Below the pieces are notes generated by a model. The model saw only the letters and a list, made by a program, of their open reading frames with translations. It ran no database searches and was not told where the DNA came from. A stretch of DNA of 64,000 bases, taken from Datisca glomerata (Eukaryota > Streptophyta > Magnoliopsida > Cucurbitales > Datiscaceae). The DNA lies in contig QANY01005277.1 of the NCBI GenBank assembly GCA_003255025.1, positions 815,758 through 879,757 on the forward strand, given 5' to 3'. This document shows, piece after piece, positions 22,714 through 33,786 of this stretch; positions within the stretch are counted from its first letter, which is position 1; the number at the start of each line of letters is the position of its first letter. A program made the translations under genes and the position numbers.

Positions 22714-22904
22714 CAATTATTAAAAATCAATCCATTTGTGCATTCCCTGCGTTTTTCTCATCTGGTTCGTTCTAATTAGTTGATTTTTAATTGGATTACT
22801 GAAGAAACTGGTGCACCAAAGAGAAGATTGTATACTCGCAGCACAAAGATCTTATCCCAAAGTTAAAAAAAAATGTTGATGAAACAGATGAAGATGAAGA
22901 TCTG

Positions 22905-23206
22905 CAAAAGAGATTGGAGATGGGTTTTGGGAGGGAAAGGGTTTGGGGGAATTTGAGGCCACACAATTTTTTTGGGTTTTTTAGTCTTTTTGAGTTTTTT
23001 TTAATGTAATTAGTTTAATTGGTGTTTTTTTTAATATTTTTAGTTTCAGTAATTAAATAGAAAAACTGTTAGATTTGAACGGAAGTTAAATAATAAAATT
23101 GTAAATGACTAATTCTCATATTTTACCAGTATTTGATATTAAATAAATAGTTTAGGGTGTAAATTAGTGAATGATCAAACTTTAAAAATATAAATTACAT
23201 TTTTCC
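22905..23206 (-). repeat. Right TIR of MULE 2
   Basis: Inverse of 21737-22030, ending TTTTTCC. It carries about 15-20 per cent differences by eye, so the insertion is old. Confidence 0.85.
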
Positions 23207-23639
23207 TGCAACCAACAAACCTGTATTTTTTTGCAGTTTTCCGTTAATTATAATTGTTGGGAGACCTCTTAGACCGTCCAGATTAAGATATGCTCAATTG
23301 CACAGCCATATCTTAATAATTGAAAAACAAACTTATGCAGAAAGAAGTTCACATCAATTCTGAAAAATGAAGCCTAACTTTAATTACCCTAATATTTTCA
23401 TTATATTATGTATATGATCGATAAAAACGAAAGGACCAAAGAACTTAAGAAAATATCATCAGCCACTTTCACTGAAATAGTTCATGGAATTAGCTTGAGA
23501 GCGAGTAAATTGCTTGAAAGTGAACATTATGATATCACTGTATAGACGCCAATTGTTTTAATGCTATAACTATAGAAAAATTCTTCAATATCATGTGTAT
23601 TTTTCAACATACGTGAATATGTAAAAAATATTCACTGTC

Positions 23640-24430
23640 ACGTGAATAAAGGGGGTCAACCAAAGTGCTCGCGGAAAGCGGTAGAAAAGCATAAAAGAGT
23701 AATAAGGATGAAGTCGCGAGATACCCGTAAACAGATGAAAAAGATCAGTGCCTTAAGAACGGGGAGCAGCACCACAAGAACGGGAAAGAGCATCAGAATG
23801 GGAAAATGTGACTAGCTAACAAAAACTAACGGGCGAGCGACCCACACCATCAAGAACGGGAAAAGATTAAGGGGACCCACTCCTCTGGAACGGGAAAAGG
23901 AACTTGAGACTTGGAGAACTACCCCAAACGGATAAGACACTCGTTGAACTATGCAAGAACGAAAAGAAGAGGATAAAAAGAAGAACGGGAACAGACGAAA
24001 GGGGTCGGGAATGAGAGTCAAGTCGTATGGTTGATTAGGTAGTTGAATGATTCAGACGAAACATAATGGCGGGCCACCAAGTGGCTACGACTACATGCCT
24101 GAACCACAAAAAATCATCAAGTGGCTATGACTGATTGATGGTTGAATGAGACATATGTAAATGACAAGTAAAGAAGGGAAAGATGGTCATACTTGGCAGG
24201 AATATCCCCTCTCTTTTTATTATGATTCTAATCAATTCATGTAAATTAGAAAGTCTATATAATGTCAGCGTTCTAAGTGAAATCGGGCATTCAATACAAC
24301 TCAAGCAAATAGAACTCAGAATATTTACTCCTTACATTCTCTTATTCTTAAACTCTCTCTCCCTCCCTCCCTCCCTCATTAATATTCATATAAACCAACA
24401 TTTATCAATGTTTTTCCCTTTGATCTCTGA
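23640..24430 (+). repeat. Possible LTR remnant with AGAACGGGA minisatellite
   Basis: Between AT-rich flanks lies a more GC-balanced block. AGAACGGGA(A) or close variants recur at 23757, 23778, 23799, 23853, 23888, 23957 and 23983. Downstream is a promoter-like order: TATA-type agtctatataatgtcagc (24248-24266) followed by a pyrimidine-rich ctctctccctccctccctccctc (24355-24378). This resembles the U3-R-U5 layout of a gypsy LTR, but no TG…CA borders or target duplication could be set. Confidence 0.4.
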
Positions 24431-24495
24431 TTAACGAAAAGAATATTCAATAAATATGTTTTGATAGCTCAACAAATATTTTGGAGCTCAATAAA

Positions 24496-25090
24496 TCTCT
24501 ACTATATTAAAATAACCTTAAAGAGGAGAAACTTTTAATCTCTCATTTTACCCTTTATAGTCTCCTAAAAATAGTATAAATTATCACTTTTTTTCTCATC
24601 AATTCATATGATGAAGTTTTAGTTTCTATTTAATGATCATTTATTTTTAAACTATTAGTAAAACTAAATAGTTTTTACGTAAATAAAATGAATCTACGTG
24701 AAGATAAAATTTGAGATTTTTTGTAGAGCAAAAATTTCTTTTTAAGTCAAATAATAATTTTTTTGTTAGAAATTTATAAATTATGTTATAATATTTATGA
24801 TATCAGGAACGTGAAAATTTATATAAATGAATTTAGAGAAAAGACATAAATATATTTCTTAATAAGAGAATTATCCCTTAATACTATAATCAATTTTAAG
24901 AATATGACACATTGATAAAATAAAATTATTTTCAATATTATTCAAAGAGTAATGGTAGTACAATCTAAAGATTATAAACAAGCTAATATATTTCAAGATT
25001 ACAACTTTTAAAGATAATTAATGTTAATTTTAAATCATTCATATATTTTAAATTAATTTAACACACGCGAAACACTTATTTTTCTACTAA
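24496..25090 (+). mobile_element. Helitron, non-autonomous, copy 2
   Basis: Begins TCTCTACTATATTAAAATAACC after an A and ends …TTATTTTTCTACTAA before a T. Interior blocks such as 'accctttatagtctcctaaaaatagtataaatta' match copy 1 ('accctttgatatatcttaaaatatagtataaatta', 19310-19340). It is non-autonomous. Confidence 0.75.
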
Positions 25091-26415
25091 TAATTTTAAA
25101 AAGTTCAACAAATGGGATTTCAATAACTATGTTGGTGGTTGGATAAATATGTTATGAGAATTTAAAAAATGTGTCGAGTTCAACAAAAAAATTTCGATAC
25201 CATGTCGGTGGTTTTCTCGATGTGGTAGCATGACCTATCGACTTAATATACAATTTGGCAAAGTAATTAAATGTGGGTAATTTCTTACTTTTTCACTCTC
25301 ACACAATGGTTGACGGAATAATTTTTATAAACATTGAAATATTAAATCTCATATTTCCCAAAGGTTAATTAATTGCAATTCGTCCAAACAAAAGTACTTG
25401 TTGAAGTATATTAATCAGATAATTAACTTTAGGTATACATAGCTTTATTCTTTCCTTGTTGAAATTTTTGACAAGCTGTACTTAAAAAATAAAATTATTG
25501 TCGTAAGTATTACGTAAGATTTTAAATGGGTGGTGGGTTGGGGAAAAACCATGTTCTAGTGGGAAAATTAAAAAGCTGTAGAGATTAAGATATGTAATTA
25601 CATAAGAATTAATAGCTTGTGTGAAATGCAAATGGGAGAGAATTTATATGATCTAACTATTGACGTTTAATGTTTGACTAGTTTGACCATAAATGTAAGA
25701 CGTCAGTTTGACCACAGAAATAGAGATTTTTAACGCATTTTTTAATTATATTAAAGTAATTGTTTCAATTATTGAGTATATAGTGAGACGTAGGCATAAT
25801 TTTAGATGGTGCTTAATGCATAATTACAATTTATTTTCTGAAAGAGACAAGAGCTTTATCTTTCTTTCTTTTTCTTTTTTCTTTTGTCTGTTTTAAAAAT
25901 AATTCTTATTTATAAATGCAGACATTAATTACCTAAAAAACTGAAAAAAAATCTAAAACAAAGTAACATATATAGTTAGTGTTTGTGGGGTTCGTTTGCT
26001 TTTGTCTCATTTATATTCCTGTCCATTAAGGTTGTAAACAGCTAATAAAGAATAGGAGCTAATTGCATGCAGAAGATGGAAGCGAAAAAAATGCAAAAAG
26101 AAAAGAAATGAATTTTCCTTTTTTATTGAGAAGCAATTTTTTATTAAGACGCACATACACACTGACACAGAAAATAGATAGACATGTCAGTCGGTATGTT
26201 ATTTTTTAAAACAATAAGATATAGGACTACATTGAATATAACACATAGTGCATCTAAAGAGTTAACCAAAGAATATTGAAATTTTCTTAAGCCTTAAATA
26301 TGTTTTTTTAAAATTTATTTAAAGCTACATTTTCTTTCTTTCTTTTTAACTCATTTCTAAGTTTGTTCATTTTAGACTATTTTTTCTTTTGATTGTTTAA
26401 GAAACTACCAAAAAA
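25091..26415. other. AT-rich, nothing recognised
   Basis: No coding frame with family features, no terminal repeats and no RNA gene seen. Confidence 0.6.
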
Positions 26416-26659
26416 TGTGTTGGAAGCTATCAAACAGTCATTTTATCCTTTGAGTTTAAGCAAAATAATAATATTTTGCTTAAACCACTTCTCTTCTATT
26501 AGTTATTTTCTGTTAGCCTTTGAACAGTTGTAATTGGCTTGAAGCCTCTCTCGTGCCTTCCTTATATAAAGGCTAATAATCATTGTATTAAGTTAATGGT
26601 TAACACACTATCTTTGAAAACGAAATTCTTCTTCTTTTGTCCATCTTGCTTCTCATCCA
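26416..26659 (+). repeat. 5' LTR of copia 2
   Basis: TGTGTTGG… to …TTCTCATCCA. A TATA box (cttccttatataaaggc, 26558-26574) is shared with the 3' LTR at 33672-33687. Confidence 0.85.
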
Positions 26660-26671
26660 TGGTATCAGAGC
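26660..26671 (+). promoter_or_regulatory. Primer-binding site of copia 2 (first copy)
   Basis: TGGTATCAGAGC at the LTR edge, tRNA-iMet type. A second, mutated copy (TGGTATCAAAGC) lies at 26931. Confidence 0.9.
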
Positions 26672-27160
26672 TTCATTGACAAATGTCAATCATGGCAGAT
26701 CAAAACACTCAAACTATCACTTCTACTTATTCTTCATCTTCTTCCTCTACAAATTCCTCCTATTCTCCAATTTTTATTCTTTCTAATATATATAACCTAA
26801 TCTCAATTAAGTTAGACAACAACAATTATCTGTTGTGGAATTGTCAGATCACAACAATATAGGCGCATGGTCTTTTTGGTTACATCTGTTTCTTCTTCAT
26901 CTTCTTCCTCTGCAAATTACTTCTAATTCATGGTATCAAAGCTTCATTGACAAACGTTAATCAAGGCAGATCAAAACACTCAAACTATCACTTCTACTTA
27001 TTCTTCATCTTCTTCCTCTACAAATTCTTCCTATTCTCCAATTTTTATTCTTTCTAATATATATAACCTAATCTCAATTAGGTTAGACAACAACAATTAT
27101 CTGTTGTGGAATTGTCATATCACAACAATATTGAAGGTGCATGGTCTTTTTGGTTACATC
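26660..27160 (+). repeat. 271-bp tandem duplication of primer site and gag start
   Basis: 26660-26885 recurs from 26931 with few differences (cttcattgacaaa, gcagatcaaaacactcaaac, tatataacctaatctcaatta). The second copy lost the ATG (aatcaaggcagat instead of aatcatggcagat). Confidence 0.9.
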
Positions 27161-27720
27161 AATCTTGAATTCAAAGTATGAACAATGGATGCTCCAAGTT
27201 CAAGCTTTAATGACTCTTATATATGCAACCATGTCTCTTATATATTGTTAGATGAAAATCTTCTAAAGAAGTGTGAGAATCTTTAGAATGCCGTTTCTCC
27301 TCACTGTTAAGAACAAATACTATTCAGTTAAAATATTCTTTACAAACTGTAGACAAGAAATCAACTGAAAATATTGATAGCTATATGCTTTAAGAATAAA
27401 GGAAATGAAAGACAAACTCATGGCAGTCTCTCTGTTGTTGTGGATGATGAAGATCTTTTGATTACAATAAACGATTTTCCTTTAGATTACAATGCTTTTC
27501 AAACAACAATAAGAACTAGGGCTAAAGCACTAGTTATTGAGGAATTACACATACTTATGAAGGCTGAGGAGGCAGCTATTGAAGTAAACAACAAAAAAAT
27601 TACAAGTTTATTTCCAAAAGCTATTATGCTTGCAGATCATTCAAGATTCACTAATAGAGGTCATAGATATGGAAATAGAGGCTCTATATGAAATATATGG
27701 AGATGTCTTCAAAGAGGTGG
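26692..27720 (+). pseudogene. Copia 2 gag, broken
   Basis: ATG 26692 opens a Ser-rich lead, then ILSNIYNLISIKLDNNNYLLWNCQI, the Gag start 'L.NYLLWK.Q' of Ale/Retrofit copia. A stop follows within the first duplicated copy. The second copy continues into the UBN2 region with stops (KVHGLFGYI, ECRFSS-like). The stretch at 27374-27691 holds INDFPLDYNAFQTTIRTRAKAL ('LNGLP.EY..F.T.IR.R') and a Gly/Arg-rich tail (HSRFTNRGHRYGNRG) typical of the Gag C-terminus before the zinc knuckle. Confidence 0.8.
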
Positions 27721-29300
27721 TTTTCACGGCAAGGGAAGATGCTAAACCTCCTAAAATGGATCCTCTCAATTTAGTGGTTCTTCAGGATATCATTTGACTC
27801 TTTGAGTTCATATTCTGATAATTTAGTAGGGAGTGGAGGTTCAAGAATACACTATCAGATTTGTCAAAAGGTAAGTCATGGAGCCATTGATTGCTATAAT
27901 AGAATGAATTAATCATTCTAAGGACATCATCCTCCAGCCCAATTTGCAGTAATGGTGTCATCTTATAATGAGAACTCGTTCTTAACCTCTAGCTTTCTGA
28001 TACCGTGTGTAATGCCCATATTACCTCAGACTTCTCAAATATGGAAATTTCTAATGAGTATAATGGAGGAAGTCATTTCAATTGGAAATGGACTGCCTTT
28101 ACCTTTCATGCACACTGGCAGAGGTATTGTTCTTAGTCCTTCTAAAATTCTCTTTAAACAACACTTTTCACGTTCATCAGATAGCAACAAACCTACTTTT
28201 TATCGATCCATTTTGTCTCAGTAATTATTGTACATTCCCTTTTTATGCTCACTAGTTTGGCCTTTAGGACAAACTTAAGGCAAGGTTCTTTTCAAGGGTC
28301 TGAGTGAAAATAGGTTATATCTCATTCTCACACTTCACTCTTCAACCAACAATCCACTACAATCTTCAATTGTTGTAAATCTTGAAGCCAGTGTGTCATT
28401 CACATTATGGCCTGAACGTTTAGGCCATCCTTATAATAATGTTATTTCTCTTATATTGAATAAGTCTGGTATTGTCACACTAGTAACTTAGAGTCCTTGT
28501 ATATGTCAATCTTGTTTACATGCAAAGATGGCGTAATTACATTTTCTTGTTTCATAGTCTGTATCATACTTACCTTATAAAACTAGTCCATAACGATGTA
28601 TGGGGTCATTTCTTTTATTGATGATCTGTCTAGATTTACTTGGATCTATCCCTTAGCTCTTAAATATGATGTTTACTCAGTTTTCATTTGCTTTAAATCT
28701 TATGTTGAGAACTTGTTATCAGCAAAATGAAAAATGTTAGGAATAGACGGTTGAGGTGAGTTCATCACTCACAATCCAAAAAATACATGTCATGTAGTGA
28801 GATTTTACGTCAAAAGTTATGTCCATACACACCTTAACAAAATGGTCTTGAGAAAGCACAGACACATTGTTGAGACATCCATTGCACCTTTTGATAAAGC
28901 CTTTGTCCCATTTCATTTGGTACTAGGCTTCTGCTAGTACTATGTACATCATTAGCAGAATGTCAACTCCAATACTAGATAACACTTCTCCTTTTGAAAA
29001 ACTATTTGGCACCAAACCTGATTACACACATCTAAAAGTTTTTAGTGTGTATGTTATCCTCTTCTTAAACCTTACACAAATAATAAACTTCAATCTAAAA
29101 CCTGTCAGTGTGTATTTCCAGGTTATGCACTTGAATATAAAAGCTATTTGTGTTAATATAGCATATGACAAGATCTACATATCTAGGGATGCAATTTTTA
29201 ATGAAACTAACTTTCCTTTTGCTATATCTTCTCATAAATCAACTCCTTCTCCTCATAATTCTTCTTAAACTCCAGTCTTAACTGCTCATTTTCTACCTGT
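27721..29300 (+). pseudogene. Copia 2 protease-integrase region, broken
   Basis: The protease area (27780-28230) is nearly unreadable apart from ISIGNGLPLPFMHTGRG ('VGNG..LPI.H.G'). The pre-integrase shows WPERLGHPYNNVI (28410-28445, from 'WH.RLGHP'). The core near 28600-28870 has several stops. The C-terminal part (28942-29268) is open: NTSPFEKLFGTKPDYTHLKVF and later ISRDAIFNETNFPF, the conserved end of copia integrase. Confidence 0.8.
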
Positions 29301-29459
29301 TCATAGTCTAGCAACTCCTCCTTTAAATCTTTCTTCTACTTCTTCTAGTGCCAATAATAATGCAGCTCCTTCTACTCAAGCTCATATTTAGTCTTATTCA
29401 ACTCAAGATCATGTTTAATATGTCTCACCTCCTTAATATGACCCTTCTTATTTTACTAC

Positions 29460-29684
29460 TATCAGTAATCAAGATCTTATGCAGACAAGGTCTAAGTCTG
29501 GTATTTCCAAGAGATAGGCCTTCATAGCTTCCTTTTCACCATTAGTTGAACCTACATCCTATACAACAACCTCAAAGTCTGATAAATGGAGGTCTACTAT
29601 GACAAAGAGTATAATGTACTAATTTGACAAGATACATGGTATTTGACACACTTGCCACCTAAGAAACATGTTATATGTTATAAG
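29460..29684 (+). pseudogene. Copia 2 reverse transcriptase, first part
   Basis: Reads MQTRSKSGISK (29477), then 'DKW…MTK' and LPPKKHV. It stops just before the usual 'KWVYK' block where copia 3 begins at 29685. Confidence 0.8.
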
Positions 29685-31684
29685 TGTTGGGACCAGTTGG
29701 TTTTAAATCTAATTAAAAACAAGTTTGAACCACAAACAGTTCGTGGACGGAATATCAAAAAAATTCCAATTAACTTATCAAATTAAATAACTTAAAAACA
29801 AACAACATGTGATTATGAATATATGACATTAAACCATAAAATAAGTTTAGAAACAATTTGTTCACCTATACTTTGTGTCAGAGAATTTCTGAATTGGCGG
29901 AATTTCTCAGAGCGTTCTTCGTGTTCTTCAAGCTTCGAGATCTGAATCACGTACTTGAACTCCAAGAATGATTTGTAAATTTCGTCCACCAACAACCACC
30001 CATTAATTTCAGAAATATATCTCACGAGAATTTTGTATAGGAATTTGAGTATGGGCTCTCAAAATGATTAAAGAAGAAAAAAAAATTCTCCTTCAATATT
30101 ATTTTCGGCGGCAACAAGGAGGGAGATGAAAACGTTTTTCTCTTCTTTCTTTGTTAACAAGCAATTGTTTATTATCCAAGATCTATCTACAATCAGATTG
30201 CTATTAGATATTAATAAAATGTAATTTTTTAATTTACAAGTTTGCCCATATATTTTGAAATTTTCAAAAATTCACCCCATATATTCATAATTGCCGAAAA
30301 TTACAATATTCCCTAGAGTTTGAGTTGTATCGAGATTCATCAATCCAATTGATAAATTAATTGATCATTATCAATTAATTTTTTATTTATTAATTATATA
30401 ATAATTAGAAAATAATAAACTAATTAATTTCAATACATATAACCACACTTAACTAATTAAGTGACATCACCCATCACATATATGTGTATATGTCTTGGCA
30501 CCAAAACACATTTTGATTCAATTTACTTCGTTTCTCTATTCATGTTCTCATGGGCTATTTCTGAGACCGAATGAACCCACATGAACAAAGCTAAGGATTC
30601 GAATACCCGATGAATTTATCTCCATAAATTTTTGAACTATTTAATCCTGACATCGTACGGCTCCACTATATGTTCGATGTCGAATCAAATCTCGATTCAT
30701 GTGCGCTACATTTTTTTGGTGTAAATAAACCCTTTTATTTTCACGATCCACAGAATATTTTAACATAATACCCATCGTGAATATTAGTAACAAGAGAGGA
30801 ATGTAAAATTATCATTTTACCTTTCTTGTTATGATTTCCTTAACTCATTTATTGATTCTAAATAAGAAAGACATAATAGTAAATTGTGTGAATTGTCTCG
30901 TACAATTCACAAGTCTTAATAAATGACTCAATTCATTGAATATCTGGTCAGGTTAATTTATTCACACACCCATCAATAAATCATAAAGTGATGTTATTAC
31001 TTTCACAATCGGACCACGAATTTCTATATCTCTGAATCATGTAACTCCAACTTAATTGAATTACAACCCCAACAGCCGATGTATTACTCGTCAATTCGAA
31101 CTCACTCATTTGACATATCAAAGATTGCAACTAACTAAGTCAAGCTATGTATTCACCTAAGGTAATTACAAAAATACCATTAATGTGTAACGATTAGATT
31201 TAAAACTTGGTAAACAGTTTTGGGCTCTAAACTAATTTGTTACTAGTCTATTCAACATGTTCATAATATGTCGAGGTTAACCATTTGAGTCTCCACTCTC
31301 ATGCCCCAAGACTAGCATCCATTGGGCTCTAAACTAATTTGTTACTAGTCTATTCAACATGTTCATAATATGTCGAGGTTAACCATTTGAGTCTCCACTC
31401 TCATGCCCCAAGACTAACAGTCATAATCAGATTCGATTGCCTAATCGATCCTAAGACTATGAATATCATTCTGAACTTTCTCAGAAGAGTTCATTTGGAG
31501 ACGCTTCTATCTTCATTCTTCGTTCGTTGATGAAAGTTCCAGGACTTGATTAATTTATAAACACACTTTAATTTAAAATAAAACTTTCAATAAATTCATA
31601 AGAATTCAATAATACTAATGTCCAAGAAATAACTAAATATAGATCAATAGTTATTACGCGATACTTTATGGACATATTCTAACA
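29685..31684 (-). repeat. 3' LTR of copia 3
   Basis: 2.0 kb with TGTT…AACA ends. It contains a 102-bp direct tandem duplication (31221-31322 and 31323-31420, 'tgggctctaaactaatttgt…'). The reverse frame at 29813-30025 lies in its U5 side and has no family match. Confidence 0.85.
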
Positions 31685-31698
31685 ATCTCACACTTAGA

Positions 31699-32385
31699 CT
31701 AAAGTAGTCATGTACAATCTCTTATCCCAAAGCCCTCCAGATGATCATAAAAAACTTTACTGCTTAAAGTCTTCGTGAATGGATCTGTCAGGTTGTTTAC
31801 AGTCGAAATATGCGTAACCACAATGTCTCCACGCTGAACGATTTCTCTAATCAGGTGATATTTATGTTCTTCATGTTTGGATCTCTTGTGGCTTCTAGGT
31901 TCTTTATAATTCGCTACAGCTCATTGTTATCACAATAAAGTGACATGGGCATGTCAGCGTCTGGAATAACTTCAAGAGTCTTCAAGAACTTTCTAAGCCA
32001 TACAGCCTCCTTTATAGCTTCACAAGCTGTCACATATCCAGCTCCCATGGTAGAATCAGTAATGCAATATTGTTTGATACTTTTTCATATAACGGCTCCA
32101 CCTTTAGGATGAACACCGGTCATGTAGTGGACCTGCTAGAATCATTGTCTACTTAGAAATCAGAATCAGTATACCTCATCATATTCATGTTAGTACTTGA
32201 ATAGACAAGCATATAGTTCCTCTTTCTCCTCAGACACTTAAGGATATGCTTGATGACATTCCAATACTCGATTCCAGGATTAGATTGAAAATGACTCATC
32301 ACGCCCACGGCATAGTAAATATCTGGCCTAGTGCAAAGCATCACATACATGAGACTTCTTATGACTGATGCATAGGAAATCTATA
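31699..32385 (-). pseudogene. Copia 3 RT end and RNase H, broken
   Basis: Reverse frame from ~32385: SYASVIRSLMYVMLCTRPDIYYAVGVMSHFQSNPG (the end of RT), LKCLRRKRNYMLVYSS, YTDSDF, then a degenerate RNase H with multiple stops to the polypurine tract. Confidence 0.85.
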
Positions 32386-32990
32386 TATATGACTTCCTTC
32401 ACTGGTGTGTAAATTACATAAGTCATTGTATGGACTTAAAGAAGCCCCTCGTGTTTTGTTTGAAAGATTCACTTCATACTTGCTCACATTGGATTTCACT
32501 GCTTCATAAGCTGATTCTTCATTATTTGTCAGAATCACATTTACCTCAGTCACTTACTTACTCATCTATGTTGATGAAATTTTATTGACTAAAACTGACT
32601 CGTTATACATTGACACTTTTGTTACACAGTTACAATCTAAAATTGAGATGATAGATCTGGGAGTTTTGCAATATTTTCTTAGTCTTGAAGTCAAACAGTC
32701 TTAGAGTGGTGAGTTTGTTCATCAGCATAAGTACATAATTGATCTTCTTGAGAAAACATGCATGGTGGGAGCTAAATCTTGCAAAACTCCTTGCACACCA
32801 AAGACTGATATTTACAGTCATGGAGGCACTCCTTTGTCTGATCCACATAACTATAGAAGTATTGTTGAAGCTCTTCAATACCTGACATTCATAAGACCAG
32901 ATATCTCATTTGCGTCAACAAGGTGTGTAACGTATATGCATTTCCCGAATTCAAATCATATGATGGTTGTTGAGAATTTTTCTTGATTTA
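32386..32990 (+). pseudogene. Copia 2 reverse transcriptase, second part
   Basis: Resumes with [22 protein letters not shown] (from 32402), then the active-site stretch TYLLIYVDEI (32567-32578 YVDE, second catalytic Asp replaced by Glu), MIDLGVLQYFLSLEV and NYRSIVEALQYLTFIRPDISFA. About 110 codons of RT expected between 29684 and 32386 (fingers to palm, with the first catalytic Asp) are missing. Confidence 0.85.
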
Positions 32991-33019
32991 TAAAAGTTAT
33001 TATCACTCAAGGGCTTCCC

Positions 33020-33470
33020 TTTAGCTCTAGTTATCTTCATTTGCCTTCATGTTGTGATGTATATTGGGATGGTAACCCTGAAGATAAGAGGTTAACTTTT
33101 GGTTTCATTGTGTTTTTGGGTCCTAATTCTAATTTAATAAGTTGGTCTGCTAAGAAGCAGTCCAGTATGGCACGATCCTCAATTGAGGTTGAGTATCATT
33201 CAGTGGCTAATACATCAGCAAAACTATCCTGGATAAGGCAGCTATTATTTGATTAGCATGTTATTTTCCCTCAGCCACATGTCTTACTGTGTGATAACAA
33301 GTTAGTTGTTGCACTAGCTTTCAGTCCTCTATTTCATGTAAGAACCTAACATATTGAGATCAATTTTCATTTTTTAGAGAAAAAGGTTAGAAGAAAGGAT
33401 TGTTTCTACCACAAGTAGCTGATATTTTGACTAGGGCATTATCCTCCAGTAGATTATTGTATCTCAGGGA
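33020..33470 (+). pseudogene. Copia 2 RNase H, broken
   Basis: Reads [54 protein letters not shown], then LLCDNKLVVAL and HIEINFHFLEKKV. The Glu of SS(I)EVEY and the CDN Asp remain; stops lie at 33254 and 33348. Confidence 0.85.
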
Positions 33471-33503
33471 TAAACGAACACTTCATCCAAGCTGTGCACA
33501 TTA

Positions 33504-33514
33504 GTTTGAGGGGG
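33504..33514 (+). promoter_or_regulatory. Polypurine tract of copia 2
   Basis: GTTTGAGGGGG directly before the 3' LTR start TGTACAAG. Confidence 0.85.
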
Positions 33515-33786
33515 TGTACAAGTGGTTCTAGGTAAACTGACTATCAAATAGCCGTTTTATCCTTTAAGTTCAAGAAAAACAATATTGTTTTGCTTAAACT
33601 ACTTCTCTTTTGTTAGTTACTTTATGTTAGCCTTTAAACAATTTTCATTGGCTCGACGCCTCTCTAGTGCCTTCCTTATATAAAGGTTAATAATTAATGT
33701 ATTAAGTTAATGGTTAACGCACTATCTTTGAATAATAAATTATTATTCTTGTTCATTTTCTTCTACATATAATTGCTTCTCATTCA
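33515..33786 (+). repeat. 3' LTR of copia 2
   Basis: TGTACAAGTGG to TTCTCATTCA; counterpart of 26416-26659. Confidence 0.85.

Larger units (their letters stand above)
21737..23206. mobile_element. Mutator-like element 2 with possible lipoxygenase capture
   Basis: Left end GGGAAAAATATAATTTACAC and right end …GTAAATTACATTTTTCC-type sequence are inverted and extend for ~300 bases each. Long TIRs with terminal GG(G) fit a Mutator-like element, but no clear 9-bp duplication is visible (left …tttttgtaa, right tgcaaccaa). The left TIR family recurs alone at 34441. The interior (22030-22905) is less AT-rich and includes coding-like remnants. Confidence 0.75.
29685..32385 (-). mobile_element. Ty1/copia element 3, 5'-truncated, reverse strand
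   Basis: On the minus strand the order is partial RT, RNase H, polypurine tract (31685-31698) and one complete 2.0-kb LTR (31684 down to 29685, TGTTAGAATATGTCC…GGTCCCAACA). The 5' LTR, gag, integrase and first part of RT are absent. The right edge (~32385) abuts the second part of copia 2 RT directly. RT/RNase H style (SLMYVMLCTRPDI, LRRKRNYMLVYSS) is of the Tork/Angela type rather than Ale. Confidence 0.85.
26416..33786 (+). mobile_element. Ty1/copia element 2, decayed, with nested copia 3
   Basis: 5' LTR 26416-26659, primer site, gag, integrase, RT (interrupted), RNase H, polypurine tract 33504-33514 and 3' LTR 33515-33786. The LTRs share 'tatcaaa(c/t)ag…ttttatcctttga/agtt…ccttccttatataaaggyta' but the 5' LTR lacks about 15 bases near its start. 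The flanks (aaaaa and gaagc) do not match, so the target duplication is lost or one end is rearranged. All domains contain stops. The copia order gag-IN-RT-RH is clear. Confidence 0.9.

Noticed and set aside
23812..24021. 69-codon minus-strand frame
   Set aside because: It runs through the AGAACGGGA minisatellite; no family features.
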